From assembly GCF_019039105.1 (NCBI RefSeq), contig NZ_JAHPIV010000012.1, positions 1 through 64,000 on the forward strand: 64,000 nt of DNA. The letters are read 5' to 3'. The number at the start of each line of letters is the position of its first letter. The stretch's first letter is position 1. Origin of the DNA: Desertibacillus haloalkaliphilus. GTDB taxonomy: Bacteria; Bacillota; Bacilli; Bacillales; KJ1-10-99. The translations under genes and the position numbers were made by a program. This document shows, in pieces, positions 9,037-17,822 of the stretch. The notes below the pieces were generated by a model. The model worked only from the letters and a program-made list of their open reading frames with translations, was not told where the DNA came from and searched no databases.

Positions 9037-9074
9037 AAAGAATCGAGCGATATTAAAAAAGTGCTCGATTCTTT
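9037..9074 (-). terminator. Terminator of yqhP
   Basis: AAAGAATCGAGC (9037-9048) pairs perfectly with GCTCGATTCTTT (9063-9074). On the minus strand the stem is followed by TTTTCATT. It overlaps the 3' end of yqhP. Confidence 0.75.
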
Positions 9075-9427
9075 TTCTTGCTCTTATTTTTCTTGCCTTC
9101 GATGACTTTCAAATTATGTTCATTTTTTCGTTTATTCAATGGTCGAGTAGGTGTTTTTTTGGCTGTTGCTTTTCTTTTATGTGGAACAACATTGTTTTTC
9201 TTGAATGGGTTTGCTCTCTGTGATCTTTGTTGTCGTTGAGGCGCCTGCATACCGTACTTTTTTGCCATGAATCGTTTAAATAAAAAGAAAAGACCAGCAG
9301 CGATCCCTACAAAAATAAGTGCTTGAACGAACAAACCAACAGGATCAGTATATAGTCGATAAAGTAAACCTACAACAGCTAGACCGATAATTAATAGGAC
9401 AAGCGGATGAAACGGCTGACGAGACAT
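9053..9427 (-). CDS. yqhP: Membrane protein YqhP with basic C-terminal tail
   Basis: A 124-residue protein with two predicted membrane helices (about residues 7-23 and 31-51). A long, strongly basic and presumably cytoplasmic tail follows, rich in Lys, Arg and Asn. The start is set at the ATG at 9427, which has GGAGGTGA eight bases upstream; the longer frame would begin inside that ribosome site. The position next to yqhO/yqhR and the topology match B. subtilis YqhP. No function is known. B. subtilis yqhQ, which lies between yqhP and yqhR there, is absent here. Confidence 0.65.
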   Translation of the reverse strand: MSRQPFHPLVLLIIGLAVVGLLYRLYTDPVGLFVQALIFVGIAAGLFFLFKRFMAKKYGMQAPQRQQRSQRANPFKKNNVVPHKRKATAKKTPTRPLNKRKNEHNLKVIEGKKNKSKKKNRALF

Positions 9428-9786
9428 TTTGTTCACCTCCGTGGATAGTTAACGAACAAAAAATAACCAATGTTAAATTTACATAGTCTATCTATTCCCT
9501 CTTTATTTCCATAGTTTGAAAAAGTCATTCAATTGGTGTAGCGAAAGCCAAAGGCGAAAGTTTACATCTAATATTATGTTATTCTACATCATTCCCATAT
9601 AATCCTTTTTAATCACTTTCTTCCATTACATTTTCCCCAAATATTCATATTTTAGACCTGGTGAAGACATTTAGCGAAATGCTCTAAGTTTAAAAATGGT
9701 GACTTTAATATAAAAAAATGGAAATTTTGTCATTACACCTATAGAGATTACAGGACATGGACATAATACATGCCGAGGTGATGAAG
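9428..9786. other. Intergenic region between yqhP and yqhR
   Basis: About 360 bp of AT-rich sequence separates these divergent genes. It must hold promoters for both, but no convincing -35/-10 pair, riboswitch or repeat could be assigned. I see nothing else here. Confidence 0.5.
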
Positions 9787-10266
9787 ATGGGAAAAGAACA
9801 ACTAGAACAAAATAAACAAGAAGCACCAATGTCTTATCATGGCAAGATAGCTACGATTGGATTTTTTGGAGGATTGATTTGGAGTATTGTAGCCTATATT
9901 GCTTTTTTCTTTAATTTTATGAGAGTTGGGCCTGCATTAGTACTGATGCCTTGGGCATTAGGTGAATGGAAAGAAGGATATATCGGACAAATTGTTGGTA
10001 TTATTGTCATTTCATTATTGTCCATCGGTGTTGCGTTCATTTACAAATTAATCTTGGAGAAAGTGTATAGCTTGTGGGCTGGCGCTATCTATGGAGTTGC
10101 CCTATGGGCATTAGTATTTTACGTGTTAAACCCTGTATTTCCAGGGTTAAAATCTGTCGCAAATTTAGATTCAAATACGATTATTACTTCAATTTGTTTA
10201 TTTATCATTTATGGCATCTTTATCGGCTACTCGATTTCATATGAGTATGCAGAAACGTATAACTAG
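9787..10266 (+). CDS. yqhR: Conserved membrane protein YqhR
   Basis: A 159-residue protein with four or five predicted membrane helices after a short polar N-terminus; the segments start near residues 22, 62, 92 and 131. Gene order (before aroQ) and topology match B. subtilis YqhR, whose function is unknown. The ATG at 9787 is preferred because GAGGTGAT lies 6-7 bases upstream; in-frame ATGs at 9757 and 9781 lack good ribosome sites. Confidence 0.7.
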   Translation: MGKEQLEQNKQEAPMSYHGKIATIGFFGGLIWSIVAYIAFFFNFMRVGPALVLMPWALGEWKEGYIGQIVGIIVISLLSIGVAFIYKLILEKVYSLWAGAIYGVALWALVFYVLNPVFPGLKSVANLDSNTIITSICLFIIYGIFIGYSISYEYAETYN

Positions 10267-10355
10267 CGTGAGCTAAACTATTCAAAAATTGGGACCTATG
10301 GTAAAATATATAATGCTGTGTATTTATTCACAAAAAAGAAATAAGGAGAGGCTTC

Positions 10356-10811
10356 ATGAAGAAAATTCTCGTTATTAACGGTCCCAACTTAAATCGTCTT
10401 GGATTACGTGAGCCTGATGTTTATGGTCAGCGCACCTTAATTGATTTAGAAACATTGGTCGTTGACTATGGCTTAGGCCGCTCATGTGAAGTGACGTGCA
10501 AACAGTCAAATCATGAAGGGGAAATTATTGATTGGATTCATGAGAGTGATGCATTCTCTGGTATCGTGTTAAACCCAGGTGCATTTACACACTATAGCTA
10601 TGCCATTCGTGATGCGATTGCCAGTGTACAAGTGCCAGTCATAGAAGTTCATATCTCCAATGTGCATGCACGTGAATCGTTTCGACATCATTCGGTTACT
10701 GCACCGGTATCAAGCGGCCAAATTGTTGGCTTAGGATTTGGTGGGTACAAACTTGCAATTGATGCATTACTAGCAAAGGGGGAAGATGGATGGAACGAAT
10801 CGAACAATTAA
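10356..10811 (+). CDS. aroQ: Type II 3-dehydroquinate dehydratase
   Basis: A 151-residue shikimate-pathway enzyme that dehydrates 3-dehydroquinate to 3-dehydroshikimate. Type II hallmarks are present: the N-terminal NGPNLNRLG, the catalytic base Tyr23 in EPDVYGQ, LNPGAFTHYS near residue 73 and EVHISNVHARESFR near residue 94. The ribosome site AAGGAGAGG precedes the ATG at 10356. The gene overlaps the start of papP by 22 bases, indicating translational coupling, as in the B. subtilis yqhS-yqhT pair. Confidence 0.95.
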   Translation: MKKILVINGPNLNRLGLREPDVYGQRTLIDLETLVVDYGLGRSCEVTCKQSNHEGEIIDWIHESDAFSGIVLNPGAFTHYSYAIRDAIASVQVPVIEVHISNVHARESFRHHSVTAPVSSGQIVGLGFGGYKLAIDALLAKGEDGWNESNN

Positions 10812-11857
10812 GAGCCCGCTTTAACGAAAATGATATTGATGGACTGTTAATTACAAGTCCAACCAACCGTCGTTATATGACGAATTTTTCAGGAACTGCT
10901 GGTGTTGCATTAGTTGCTGAAAAAGGGGCGGTTTTTATTACAGACTTCCGCTATGTTGAGCAAGCAAATGAGCAAATTACCGGTTTTGAAATTGTCGAGC
11001 ATCGTGGTCCTATTACAGCCGAAGTTGCGCGTCAAGTCAAAAAATTAGGGGTCAAGCGTCTAGGCTTTGAGCAGGAACATATGACGTTTGGAATCCATCA
11101 TACATATCAACAGGAGCTTGATTGCCAATTGGTCCCGGTGTCCGGCATAGTCAATGAGCTTCGTCTTCGGAAAGACCAATCAGAAATAAGGATCCTTGAG
11201 CAAGCTGCAGAAATTGCTGATGCTGCCTTTTCACACATCACATCATATATTCGCCCGGGCCAAACTGAATTAGAGGTTTCAAATGAACTTGAATTTTTTA
11301 TGAGGAAACAAGGAGCTATATCTTCTTCATTTGATATTATTGTTGCCTCTGGAAAGAGATCGGCATTGCCGCACGGTGTTGCTAGTGAGAAAGTGATTGA
11401 AAAAGGCGAATTAGTTACATTAGACTTTGGTGCTTATTACAAAGGGTATTGTTCAGATATTACGCGTACGGTTGCTGTCGGTGAGCCAGGTGAAGAGCTA
11501 AAAACGATCTATGATACGGTATTGCAAGCGCAATTAAAGGGAATGGCAGAAATAAAGCCAGGGATGACTGGGCGCCAAGCAGATGCCATTACGCGCGACT
11601 ACATTACAGACAAAGGGTACGGAAAATATTTTGGACATTCAACAGGACATGGTCTCGGAATGGAAGTCCATGAAGGTCCATCATTATCTACAAAATCCGA
11701 AACCGTTCTTGCACCAGGGATGGTTGTTACAGTGGAACCGGGAATTTATGTGTCAGATGTTGGTGGTACAAGAATTGAAGATGATACGTTAATTACTGAG
11801 ACTGGTAATCGATCGTTGACATCATCACCTAAGGAATTGTTAATTCTCGGAGAATAA
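10790..11857 (+). CDS. papP: Xaa-Pro aminopeptidase (M24B)
   Basis: A 355-residue metallopeptidase that removes N-terminal residues preceding proline. It has an N-terminal creatinase-like domain (residues 1-130) and a pita-bread catalytic domain. The five metal ligands lie in recognisable motifs: LDFGAYYKGYCSDITRT (two Asp), GHSTGHGLGMEVHEGP (His), TVEPGIY (Glu) and GTRIEDD (Glu). It is coupled to aroQ and upstream of efp, as in B. subtilis where this gene is yqhT/papP. A link to handling polyproline peptides beside EF-P is an inference from proximity only. Confidence 0.92.
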   Translation: MERIEQLRARFNENDIDGLLITSPTNRRYMTNFSGTAGVALVAEKGAVFITDFRYVEQANEQITGFEIVEHRGPITAEVARQVKKLGVKRLGFEQEHMTFGIHHTYQQELDCQLVPVSGIVNELRLRKDQSEIRILEQAAEIADAAFSHITSYIRPGQTELEVSNELEFFMRKQGAISSSFDIIVASGKRSALPHGVASEKVIEKGELVTLDFGAYYKGYCSDITRTVAVGEPGEELKTIYDTVLQAQLKGMAEIKPGMTGRQADAITRDYITDKGYGKYFGHSTGHGLGMEVHEGPSLSTKSETVLAPGMVVTVEPGIYVSDVGGTRIEDDTLITETGNRSLTSSPKELLILGE

Positions 11858-11946
11858 AAAAATAGCGTCTTCAACCATTATTATATGGTATAGTTTAGAA
11901 GTGCAGAAAAGTAAACATTTGAGTCTAAAGGTGGAGGAATTTTTTT

Positions 11947-12504
11947 ATGATTTCAGTAAATGATTTTAAAACAGGACTAACGATTGAAGTTGATAATGGC
12001 ATTTGGCAAGTTATTGACTTCCAACATGTAAAGCCAGGTAAAGGTGCGGCGTTTGTGCGTTCCAAGTTACGAAACTTACGTACAGGTGCGATTCAAGAGA
12101 AAACATTCCGTGCAGGTGAAAAAGTGTCTAAAGCACATATTGAGAACCGTCGAATGCAATATTTATATGCGAGTGGTGATGCGCATACATTTATGGACAA
12201 TGAAACGTTCGACCAAATTGAATTGCAAACCGCTCAAATTGAAAATGAACTGAATTACTTAAAGGAAAATATGGAAGTTCAAATTATCAGTTATCAAGGT
12301 GAAACTTTAGGTTTAGAAGTACCAAATACTGTTGAGTTAGAAGTAACTGAAACAGAACCAGGAATTAAAGGCGATACAGCCTCTGGTGGGACGAAGCCAG
12401 CTACACTGGAAACTGGCCTTACCGTTCAAGTACCATTCTTTGTCAATGAAGGTGAAAAATTAATCATTGATACACGAAAAGGTGAATATGTATCACGCGC
12501 ATAA
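11947..12504 (+). CDS. efp: Translation elongation factor P
   Basis: This 185-residue three-domain factor relieves ribosome stalling at consecutive prolines by entering the E site. Lys32 at the tip of domain I (KPGKGAAF) is at the position modified with 5-aminopentanol in B. subtilis EF-P. Length and the C-terminal motif ([11 protein letters not shown]) are standard. The GGTGGAGG ribosome site precedes the ATG at 11947. A separate promoter is likely in the 89-bp gap after papP. A strong hairpin terminator follows. Confidence 0.97.
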   Translation: MISVNDFKTGLTIEVDNGIWQVIDFQHVKPGKGAAFVRSKLRNLRTGAIQEKTFRAGEKVSKAHIENRRMQYLYASGDAHTFMDNETFDQIELQTAQIENELNYLKENMEVQIISYQGETLGLEVPNTVELEVTETEPGIKGDTASGGTKPATLETGLTVQVPFFVNEGEKLIIDTRKGEYVSRA

Positions 12505-12517
12505 TAACTATAGGTAA

Positions 12518-12560
12518 CTAAAACGCCTCTTTGATCATTGCGATCAAGGAGGCGTTTTAG
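12518..12560. terminator. Terminator of efp
   Basis: A 19-bp stem with one G-T pair (12518-12536/12542-12560) encloses a 5-nt loop and ends in GGCGTTTTAG. A-rich and T-rich ends on both sides make it usable in either direction. Confidence 0.85.
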
Positions 12561-12675
12561 TCTGTTTATAGCGGTAGTTTCTCTAAGGTACCATCTCGAT
12601 ATTAAGCAGCATCTATCTTTATGTTGGGCAGGTATGGAAGTTGCTAGACGGGAAGGGAATTTTTCATAAAGCGAT

Positions 12676-12720
12676 AAGGTGTTTTGAAGGGTATCAATAA
12701 ACCTTTTAGAACACCTTTTT
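12676..12720 (+). terminator. Second hairpin before yqhV
   Basis: AAGGTGTT (12676-12683) pairs with AACACCTT (12710-12717), with a further inner GAAGG/CCTTT helix and a T-run. It lies in the 305-bp efp-yqhV gap. Its purpose there is unclear, since a terminator already follows efp. Nothing else was recognised in the gap. Confidence 0.55.
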
Positions 12721-12809
12721 GCTTTGTTCTGTTTTTGTAAGCTTTGAGTTCTGAAAGGGATTTTTATGACATAGGTTGTACAAAGTAGAAGCTCTTTGGG
12801 GGGAAGCAT

Positions 12810-13091
12810 GTGAAGGCGTGGCTAACAGGACTTGAAACTGCTCTTATTGGGATGGTTATTATCAGGTTAATTTCGGGCTTTATTGAACTGTCCGCAGCAG
12901 CATTAATGTTTAAATTTAATAGCGTTGAAAAAGCGGTTGCTATTAATGCACTTTTGGCAATCGTCGGCCCTCTTGTTTTAATCACAACGATGACGATTGG
13001 ATTAGTCGGTATGTCGGACAAACTCTCTTTGAGTAAGCTCCTTATGATTGGATCTGGGGTGTTATTAATTTTAATCGGGTTACGTCGTTAA
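12810..13091 (+). CDS. yqhV: Membrane protein YqhV (DUF2619)
   Basis: A 93-residue protein with three predicted membrane helices (about residues 10-35, 45-66 and 75-92). Size and position immediately before spoIIIAA match B. subtilis YqhV. The start is the GTG at 12810 after GGGGGGAAG; the overlapping ATG at 12808 is followed directly by TGA and cannot be used. No function is known. Confidence 0.75.
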   Translation: MKAWLTGLETALIGMVIIRLISGFIELSAAALMFKFNSVEKAVAINALLAIVGPLVLITTMTIGLVGMSDKLSLSKLLMIGSGVLLILIGLRR

Positions 13092-13101
13092 TAACAATTA
13101 A

Positions 13102-13130
13102 GGCATATTGTGGCCAAGCTTGCATACATT
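13102..13130 (+). promoter_or_regulatory. Sigma-E type promoter of the spoIIIA operon
   Basis: GGCATATT (13102-13109) and CATACATT (13123-13130) are 13 bp apart. They closely match the sigma-E pattern (-35 KMATATT, -10 CATACAMT, 13-14 bp). The operon is known to be sigma-E dependent in the B. subtilis mother cell. Confidence 0.75.
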
Positions 13131-13187
13131 TTCAGTAGTGAGTAATCGTGAAGTAGATGATTTTTTTGGTGAAAGTGAGGAAAGAAA

Positions 13188-14117
13188 ATGGATGCCGTTA
13201 TAGCCGTTTTACCGGATTCGATAAAAAAACTGGTTCAGGATTTACCTGCCTCGATCAAAGAGAACATTGAAGAAATCCGTATTCGGATTCATCGGCCGTT
13301 AGAGATTATAGCATCAGGTAAGCCGATCTATCCGCAATGGAAGGGAACTCACTATAGTGTTCGAGTAGAAGATGCGGTTCATTTGTTAAACCAATTAAGT
13401 CAATATTCGCTGTATGCATTCGAGGAGGAGCTAAAACAGGGGTTTATTACGATTCGTGGTGGACACCGAGTAGGATTAGCTGGGAAGGTCATTGTTGAAA
13501 AAGGACATGTGAAAGCGATTCGTGATATCAGCTCCTACAATATTCGCGTGGCTAGGCAGAAGAAAGGAGTAGCCACCCCTGTAGTTCACCATTTGATCAA
13601 TGGTGATTGGTTAAATACATTAATTATCGGGCCTCCACAAACAGGAAAGACAACCTTATTGCGTGATATTGCTCGACTAGTGAGTTGTGGTGTGCAAGAC
13701 GTACCGATTGCGCCACAAAAAGTAGGCATAATTGATGAGCGATCTGAAATTGCAGCAAGTGTCAAAGGCGTTCCACAACATGATCTAGGGAACCGGATTG
13801 ATGTATTAGATGCTTGTCCAAAAGCAGATGGCATGATGATGATGATTCGCTCGATGAGTCCTGATGTGTTAGTTGTCGATGAAATTGGGCGGAAAGAGGA
13901 TAGCGATGCGATTATTGAAGCCATTAATGCTGGTGTAAAGGTGGTAACGACTGTTCATGGATACGGGATGGAGGATGTAGCAGAGCGTCCGACAATTCGA
14001 AGGTTATTACAAACAAATGTATTTCGTCGCTGTATAGAGCTCACGAATACAGAGAAACCAGGGACAATCTTGAGGATTCGCAATCATGCTGGAGAAGATG
14101 TGGTGAGACTCTCTTGA
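13188..14117 (+). CDS. spoIIIAA: Stage III sporulation protein AA (ATPase)
   Basis: A 309-residue secretion-type ATPase, first gene of the spoIIIA operon. The operon encodes the mother-cell half of the SpoIIIA-SpoIIQ channel needed for late forespore gene expression. Walker A (GPPQTGKTT) is near residue 148 and Walker B (DVLVVDEIG) near residue 225. It is expected to power assembly or transport at the mother-cell membrane. Its TGA overlaps the TTG start of spoIIIAB by four bases. Length matches B. subtilis (307). Confidence 0.97.
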   Translation: MDAVIAVLPDSIKKLVQDLPASIKENIEEIRIRIHRPLEIIASGKPIYPQWKGTHYSVRVEDAVHLLNQLSQYSLYAFEEELKQGFITIRGGHRVGLAGKVIVEKGHVKAIRDISSYNIRVARQKKGVATPVVHHLINGDWLNTLIIGPPQTGKTTLLRDIARLVSCGVQDVPIAPQKVGIIDERSEIAASVKGVPQHDLGNRIDVLDACPKADGMMMMIRSMSPDVLVVDEIGRKEDSDAIIEAINAGVKVVTTVHGYGMEDVAERPTIRRLLQTNVFRRCIELTNTEKPGTILRIRNHAGEDVVRLS

Positions 14118-14626
14118 AGCTGTTAGGTGCTGTTATCATCCTTATTGCTACTACTTGGGTAGGGTTTGAATTTGCGAAGCGGTTGAGTGAACGTCCTCGA
14201 CAATTGCGGCAATTAAAAGTCGCCTTACAATCACTCGAAGCCGAAATCATGTATGGTCTTACCCCACTCGCGGAGGCTAGTGAGAATATCTCAAAGCAAT
14301 TGCCAAAACCGGTTTCTTATTTCTTTGAGCGGTTTGCCTATTTATTAATGACAAAAGAAGACAGTGTACAATCGGCGTGGGAAGAAAGTTTAAAAGAAAC
14401 TTGGCAATTAACGGCGCTGTGCCAAAGTGAACTAGAGGTCATGCGCCAATTTGGTGCGACGTTAGGACAGCATGATCGGGATCACCAACAGAAGCAAATT
14501 CGATTAACTCTTGCTCACTTAGAACGGGAAGAATTTGAAGCGAAAGACGTACAGAATCGTTACGAAAAGATGATTAAAAGTCTAGGCTTTTTAACAGGCT
14601 TACTGATTATTATCTTAATGATGTAA
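14114..14626 (+). CDS. spoIIIAB: Stage III sporulation protein AB
   Basis: A 170-residue protein with a membrane helix at each end and a helical cytoplasmic middle, resembling the GspF class of secretion-system platform proteins. The start is the TTG at 14114, overlapping the spoIIIAA stop (TTGA), so translation is coupled. It is the second gene of the spoIIIA operon, with B. subtilis length (171). Confidence 0.95.
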   Translation: MKLLGAVIILIATTWVGFEFAKRLSERPRQLRQLKVALQSLEAEIMYGLTPLAEASENISKQLPKPVSYFFERFAYLLMTKEDSVQSAWEESLKETWQLTALCQSELEVMRQFGATLGQHDRDHQQKQIRLTLAHLEREEFEAKDVQNRYEKMIKSLGFLTGLLIIILMM

Positions 14627-14667
14627 GAATGGCATCCATTTAACAAGTAGTAAGGGGGATGATGAAC

Positions 14668-14874
14668 ATGGCATATGATGTAAACACAATTTTTCAAATT
14701 GCCGGAATCGGTATCGTGGTTGCCATGATTCACACGGTTTTAAAGCAAATGGGGAAAGAAGATTGGGCTCACTGGGTCACACTTATTGGTTTTGTTGTGG
14801 TGCTCTATATGGTCGCCTCAATTGTTGATGATTTGTTTCAAAAAATTAAAGGTGTCTTTCTCTTCCAAGGCTAA
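14668..14874 (+). CDS. spoIIIAC: Stage III sporulation protein AC
   Basis: A 68-residue, two-helix membrane protein of the SpoIIIA complex. DVNTIFQIAGIGIVVA at the N-terminus and DDLFQKIKGVFLFQG at the C-terminus are nearly the same as in B. subtilis. The ATG at 14668 gives the family length and has AAGGGGG ten bases upstream; ATGs at 14659 and 14662 are possible. Confidence 0.95.
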   Translation: MAYDVNTIFQIAGIGIVVAMIHTVLKQMGKEDWAHWVTLIGFVVVLYMVASIVDDLFQKIKGVFLFQG

Positions 14875-14880
14875 AGGGAG

Positions 14881-15279
14881 GTGTTGACCATTGAAATAAT
14901 CCAAATTGTCGGTCTCGGGTTAATTACAACCTTCCTAGCACTTGTTGTGAAGGAGCAAAAGCCGTTATTTGCGTTTATGTTGACTGTTTTTGTTGGCGTA
15001 CTTATCTTTCTTTTTTTAATTGAGCAAATTTATCAAGTCATATCAATGCTAGAAAAAATCGCTGTGAATGCAAATGTTAATATGGTGTACCTGCAAACGA
15101 TACTTAAAATCATTGGGATTGCTTATATTGCTGAATTTGGTGCACAAATAGCGAAAGATGCTGGACAAGCGGCGATTGCATCAAAAATTGAGCTAGCAGG
15201 TAAAGTACTCATTATGGTGATGGCGATCCCGATTCTAACAGCGATTATTGAAATGGTGATTTCTTTACTGCCAAGTTAA
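14881..15279 (+). CDS. spoIIIAD: Stage III sporulation protein AD
   Basis: A 132-residue membrane protein with about four helices. The block NANVNMVYLQTILKIIGIAYIAEFGAQ (residues 61-87) is a strongly conserved family signature. The start is uncertain. A GTG at 14881 lies inside the ribosome site GGGAGGTG, the TTG at 14884 aligns best with the B. subtilis N-terminus, and an ATT at 14890 has the best spacing. It is separated from spoIIIAC by six bases. Confidence 0.94.
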   Translation: MLTIEIIQIVGLGLITTFLALVVKEQKPLFAFMLTVFVGVLIFLFLIEQIYQVISMLEKIAVNANVNMVYLQTILKIIGIAYIAEFGAQIAKDAGQAAIASKIELAGKVLIMVMAIPILTAIIEMVISLLPS

Positions 15280-15305
15280 GTGCAGGACAGTTAGGGGGTG
15301 AATTG

Positions 15306-16484
15306 ATGAGACGTCTTCTATTACTATTGCTCGTTATCGGGCTGTTTGTACCTAACCTTGTCCTGGCAGAAGAAGCCTCTGAAGGTGAAATAGAGCAAGA
15401 AGGTTTTGTTGAGGAACAGTTAGAGAAGCTGGGTATGGATGAAATTAAATATTATTGGGAGAAAATTGCGCACGAATATGGTGGTTTTTTGCCGGAGAGT
15501 CAAAAAGGAACATTTATGGAGTTTGTATCTGGTGAAAAGCAGTTTTCGATAAAAGAATGGTTTATAGGTTTAATCAAATTTTTGTTACATGAATTATTAG
15601 TCAACGGAAAATTGTTAGGTTCATTAATTTTGTTAACGGTCTTTAGTATGATTTTACAGTCTCTGCAAAATGCATTTGAGCAGCATACGATCAGCAAGGT
15701 TGCTTATGCGATCACGTATATGGTGTTAATTATTATCGCATTAAATAGTTTTCATGTTGCAATTACGTATGCGCAAGATGCGATCAGCAATATGATTCAT
15801 TTTATGATTGCACTTATCCCTTTACTTCTAGCATTAATGGCCTCGATTGGAAGTTTAACATCTGTTGCTCTATTTCATCCTCTGATTGTGTTTCTAGTGA
15901 ATACGAGCGGTTTATTAATTCAACATTTCGTCCTGCCTTTATTGTTCTTGTCGGCAGTCTTAAGTATTGTCAGTACGTTAACCGATCATTATAAAGTGAC
16001 CAAGCTTGCTGATTTATTAAGAAATGTAAGTATTGGTGCGTTAGGTGTATTTCTAACCGTATTCTTAGGGGTCATTTCCGTTCAGGGTGCCACCTCAGCA
16101 GTCGCTGATGGGATTACCGTTCGGACTGCAAAATTTGTTGCGGGTAATTTCGTCCCTGTGATCGGGAGGATGTTTACAGATGCTGCAGATACCGTGATGG
16201 GTGCCTCCGTTTTATTAAAAAATACGATTGGTTTAGCTGGACTAGCTATTCTTATTCTTCTTTGTGCGTTTCCGGCAATCAAAGTCCTATCGCTTGCACT
16301 GATCTTTAATATTGCAGCAGCTGTCCTGCAACCACTCGGTGGCGGACCGATTATTGATTGTTTAACGATTATTGGCCGAACTGTATTATTTATTTTTGCT
16401 GCGTTAGCAACGGTTTGTATGATGTTCTTTTTGGCAGTTACGATTCTAGTTGCAGCAGGGAATGTATCGTTGATGATGAGGTAG
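15306..16484 (+). CDS. spoIIIAE: Stage III sporulation protein AE
   Basis: A 392-residue polytopic protein with a signal-peptide-like N-terminus, an extracytoplasmic acidic segment (about residues 20-95) and roughly eight membrane helices. It is the largest membrane subunit of the SpoIIIA channel complex. The ATG at 15306 is chosen over an in-frame TTG at 15303 because AGGGGGTGA lies at the right distance. Confidence 0.95.
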   Translation: MRRLLLLLLVIGLFVPNLVLAEEASEGEIEQEGFVEEQLEKLGMDEIKYYWEKIAHEYGGFLPESQKGTFMEFVSGEKQFSIKEWFIGLIKFLLHELLVNGKLLGSLILLTVFSMILQSLQNAFEQHTISKVAYAITYMVLIIIALNSFHVAITYAQDAISNMIHFMIALIPLLLALMASIGSLTSVALFHPLIVFLVNTSGLLIQHFVLPLLFLSAVLSIVSTLTDHYKVTKLADLLRNVSIGALGVFLTVFLGVISVQGATSAVADGITVRTAKFVAGNFVPVIGRMFTDAADTVMGASVLLKNTIGLAGLAILILLCAFPAIKVLSLALIFNIAAAVLQPLGGGPIIDCLTIIGRTVLFIFAALATVCMMFFLAVTILVAAGNVSLMMR

Positions 16485-16501
16485 GAAAGGAGGAGGGATC
16501 G

Positions 16502-17134
16502 ATGCAGCTTATTATTGAATGGATTACAAATATTATTCTATTAATTTTGCTTGCCACGATATTAGAGCTTCTTTTACCTAATTCAAGCATGCAACGATAC
16601 GTGAAAATGGTTGTCGGGCTGTTGTTATTAGTGATGATCCTAAATCCGCTATTGTCAATCTTCTCTAAAGATGTTAACGAAATTTTTGATGTCGCAGCCC
16701 TTGAAGATGAGGCAATCACCGTATCTAGCTTAGAAAATTCAATTGAAAGTAAGAAAGTAGATATAGAATCTGGACAACGTGCATATATTTCAGAACAGGT
16801 GGCTGTCCAATTGAAAAGACAAGTAGAAGAGGAGTTGGTAGACAGGTTTGATGTGGAAGTAACTGATGTTGTCATTTCCATGGAACAATTTGCTGCTGAG
16901 GATGGTGTAGAGGAACAGATTGATGAAGTATCAGTAATAGTAAAACAACGAGAACATGAAGTGGTTTCTGATAGTAATGAAGGGATTGAATCGGTGGAAG
17001 TTGTAGCGATCGATACGACAAGAAAACAAACTACGGAGGAAATACCTATAGATGTTAAAGAGGTACTCGCGTACTTAGAAACTGAGTGGCAAATTTCTAA
17101 AGAAAAGATTTCTTTAGCATGGGAAGGAGGATAA
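16502..17134 (+). CDS. spoIIIAF: Stage III sporulation protein AF
   Basis: A 210-residue protein with two N-terminal membrane helices (about residues 8-28 and 36-56) joined by the conserved LLPNSSMQRYVKMVVGLLLL stretch. A soluble domain rich in Glu and Val follows, expected in the intermembrane space. The ATG at 16502 follows GGAGGAGGG. A much longer open frame from 16358 runs back into spoIIIAE and is not the real start. Confidence 0.94.
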   Translation: MQLIIEWITNIILLILLATILELLLPNSSMQRYVKMVVGLLLLVMILNPLLSIFSKDVNEIFDVAALEDEAITVSSLENSIESKKVDIESGQRAYISEQVAVQLKRQVEEELVDRFDVEVTDVVISMEQFAAEDGVEEQIDEVSVIVKQREHEVVSDSNEGIESVEVVAIDTTRKQTTEEIPIDVKEVLAYLETEWQISKEKISLAWEGG

Positions 17135-17141
17135 ACATTGT

Positions 17142-17816
17142 ATGGACAAAAAGGGTGAAAATAGTAATACACAGTGGTTAAAGAAATTATTTCAAAAAAA
17201 AAGTGATGGAAAAAAAACTTCCATTCATTATGTAGCACTTATTTTATGTGTCGGTGTGGCTTTGATGATTCTGGGGAACTTTTTCAACAGTGATGACAGT
17301 GGGGATCAACCTAGTCAAATGGTGTTCAATGACTCTCAGACACTTGAAGAGGATGAGCCTGCCTTTGGTCAAAATGAATCACGAGAGCCTTTTTCAATGG
17401 AAGACTATGAATATCGTTATGAGAACCAGCTAAGAGAGGCGCTTGAGAATATTGTTGGTGTCTCTGATGTTTCTGTAATGATTAATTTGGCAGAAACAGA
17501 AAGGAAAGTTTATGAAAAAGATGTGAGCTTAAAACAACAACAGACCGATGAAACCGATCGTGAAGGTGGAACACGTAAGGTGGAGGACATGACAAAAGAT
17601 GAGCAGGTTGTCATTGTTAGAAGTGGGGACAGCGAAGAACCAATTGTCGTAAAAACTGAAAAGCCGGATATACGCGGTGTATTAGTTGTTGCCAGGGGGG
17701 TTGATAACATTCAGGTAAAATCGTGGGTGGTTGAAGCGGTTAGTCGGGTTTTAGATGTGCCCGCCCATCGCGTGTCAGTGTTACCGAAATCAACAGAACA
17801 ATCAAAGGAGGAATAA
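17142..17816 (+). CDS. spoIIIAG: Stage III sporulation protein AG
   Basis: A 224-residue single-pass protein with a membrane helix near residues 29-47. Its extracytoplasmic ring-building domain (about residues 85-220) contains the conserved YENQLREALENIVGVSDVSV segment. In B. subtilis this subunit forms a large ring between mother cell and forespore. The ATG at 17142 has GGAAGGAGG eleven bases upstream. Confidence 0.95.
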   Translation: MDKKGENSNTQWLKKLFQKKSDGKKTSIHYVALILCVGVALMILGNFFNSDDSGDQPSQMVFNDSQTLEEDEPAFGQNESREPFSMEDYEYRYENQLREALENIVGVSDVSVMINLAETERKVYEKDVSLKQQQTDETDREGGTRKVEDMTKDEQVVIVRSGDSEEPIVVKTEKPDIRGVLVVARGVDNIQVKSWVVEAVSRVLDVPAHRVSVLPKSTEQSKEE

Positions 17817-17822
17817 GAAACT

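Noticed and set aside
9428-9786. Riboswitch in the yqhP-yqhR gap
   Set aside because: The GCGAAAGCC...GGCGAAAG stretch suggested a c-di-GMP type aptamer, but the required helices and conserved loops are absent.
12426-12809. 127-codon minus-strand frame over the end of efp
   Set aside because: It spans two hairpin terminators and the efp coding region, with no ribosome site.
16358-16501. Long N-terminal extension of spoIIIAF
   Set aside because: It runs through the end of spoIIIAE in another frame; the ATG at 16502 has a strong ribosome site and the family N-terminus.
16438-17238. 266-codon minus-strand frame opposite spoIIIAF
   Set aside because: A Ser/Thr-rich shadow of the Glu/Asp-rich real gene on the plus strand.
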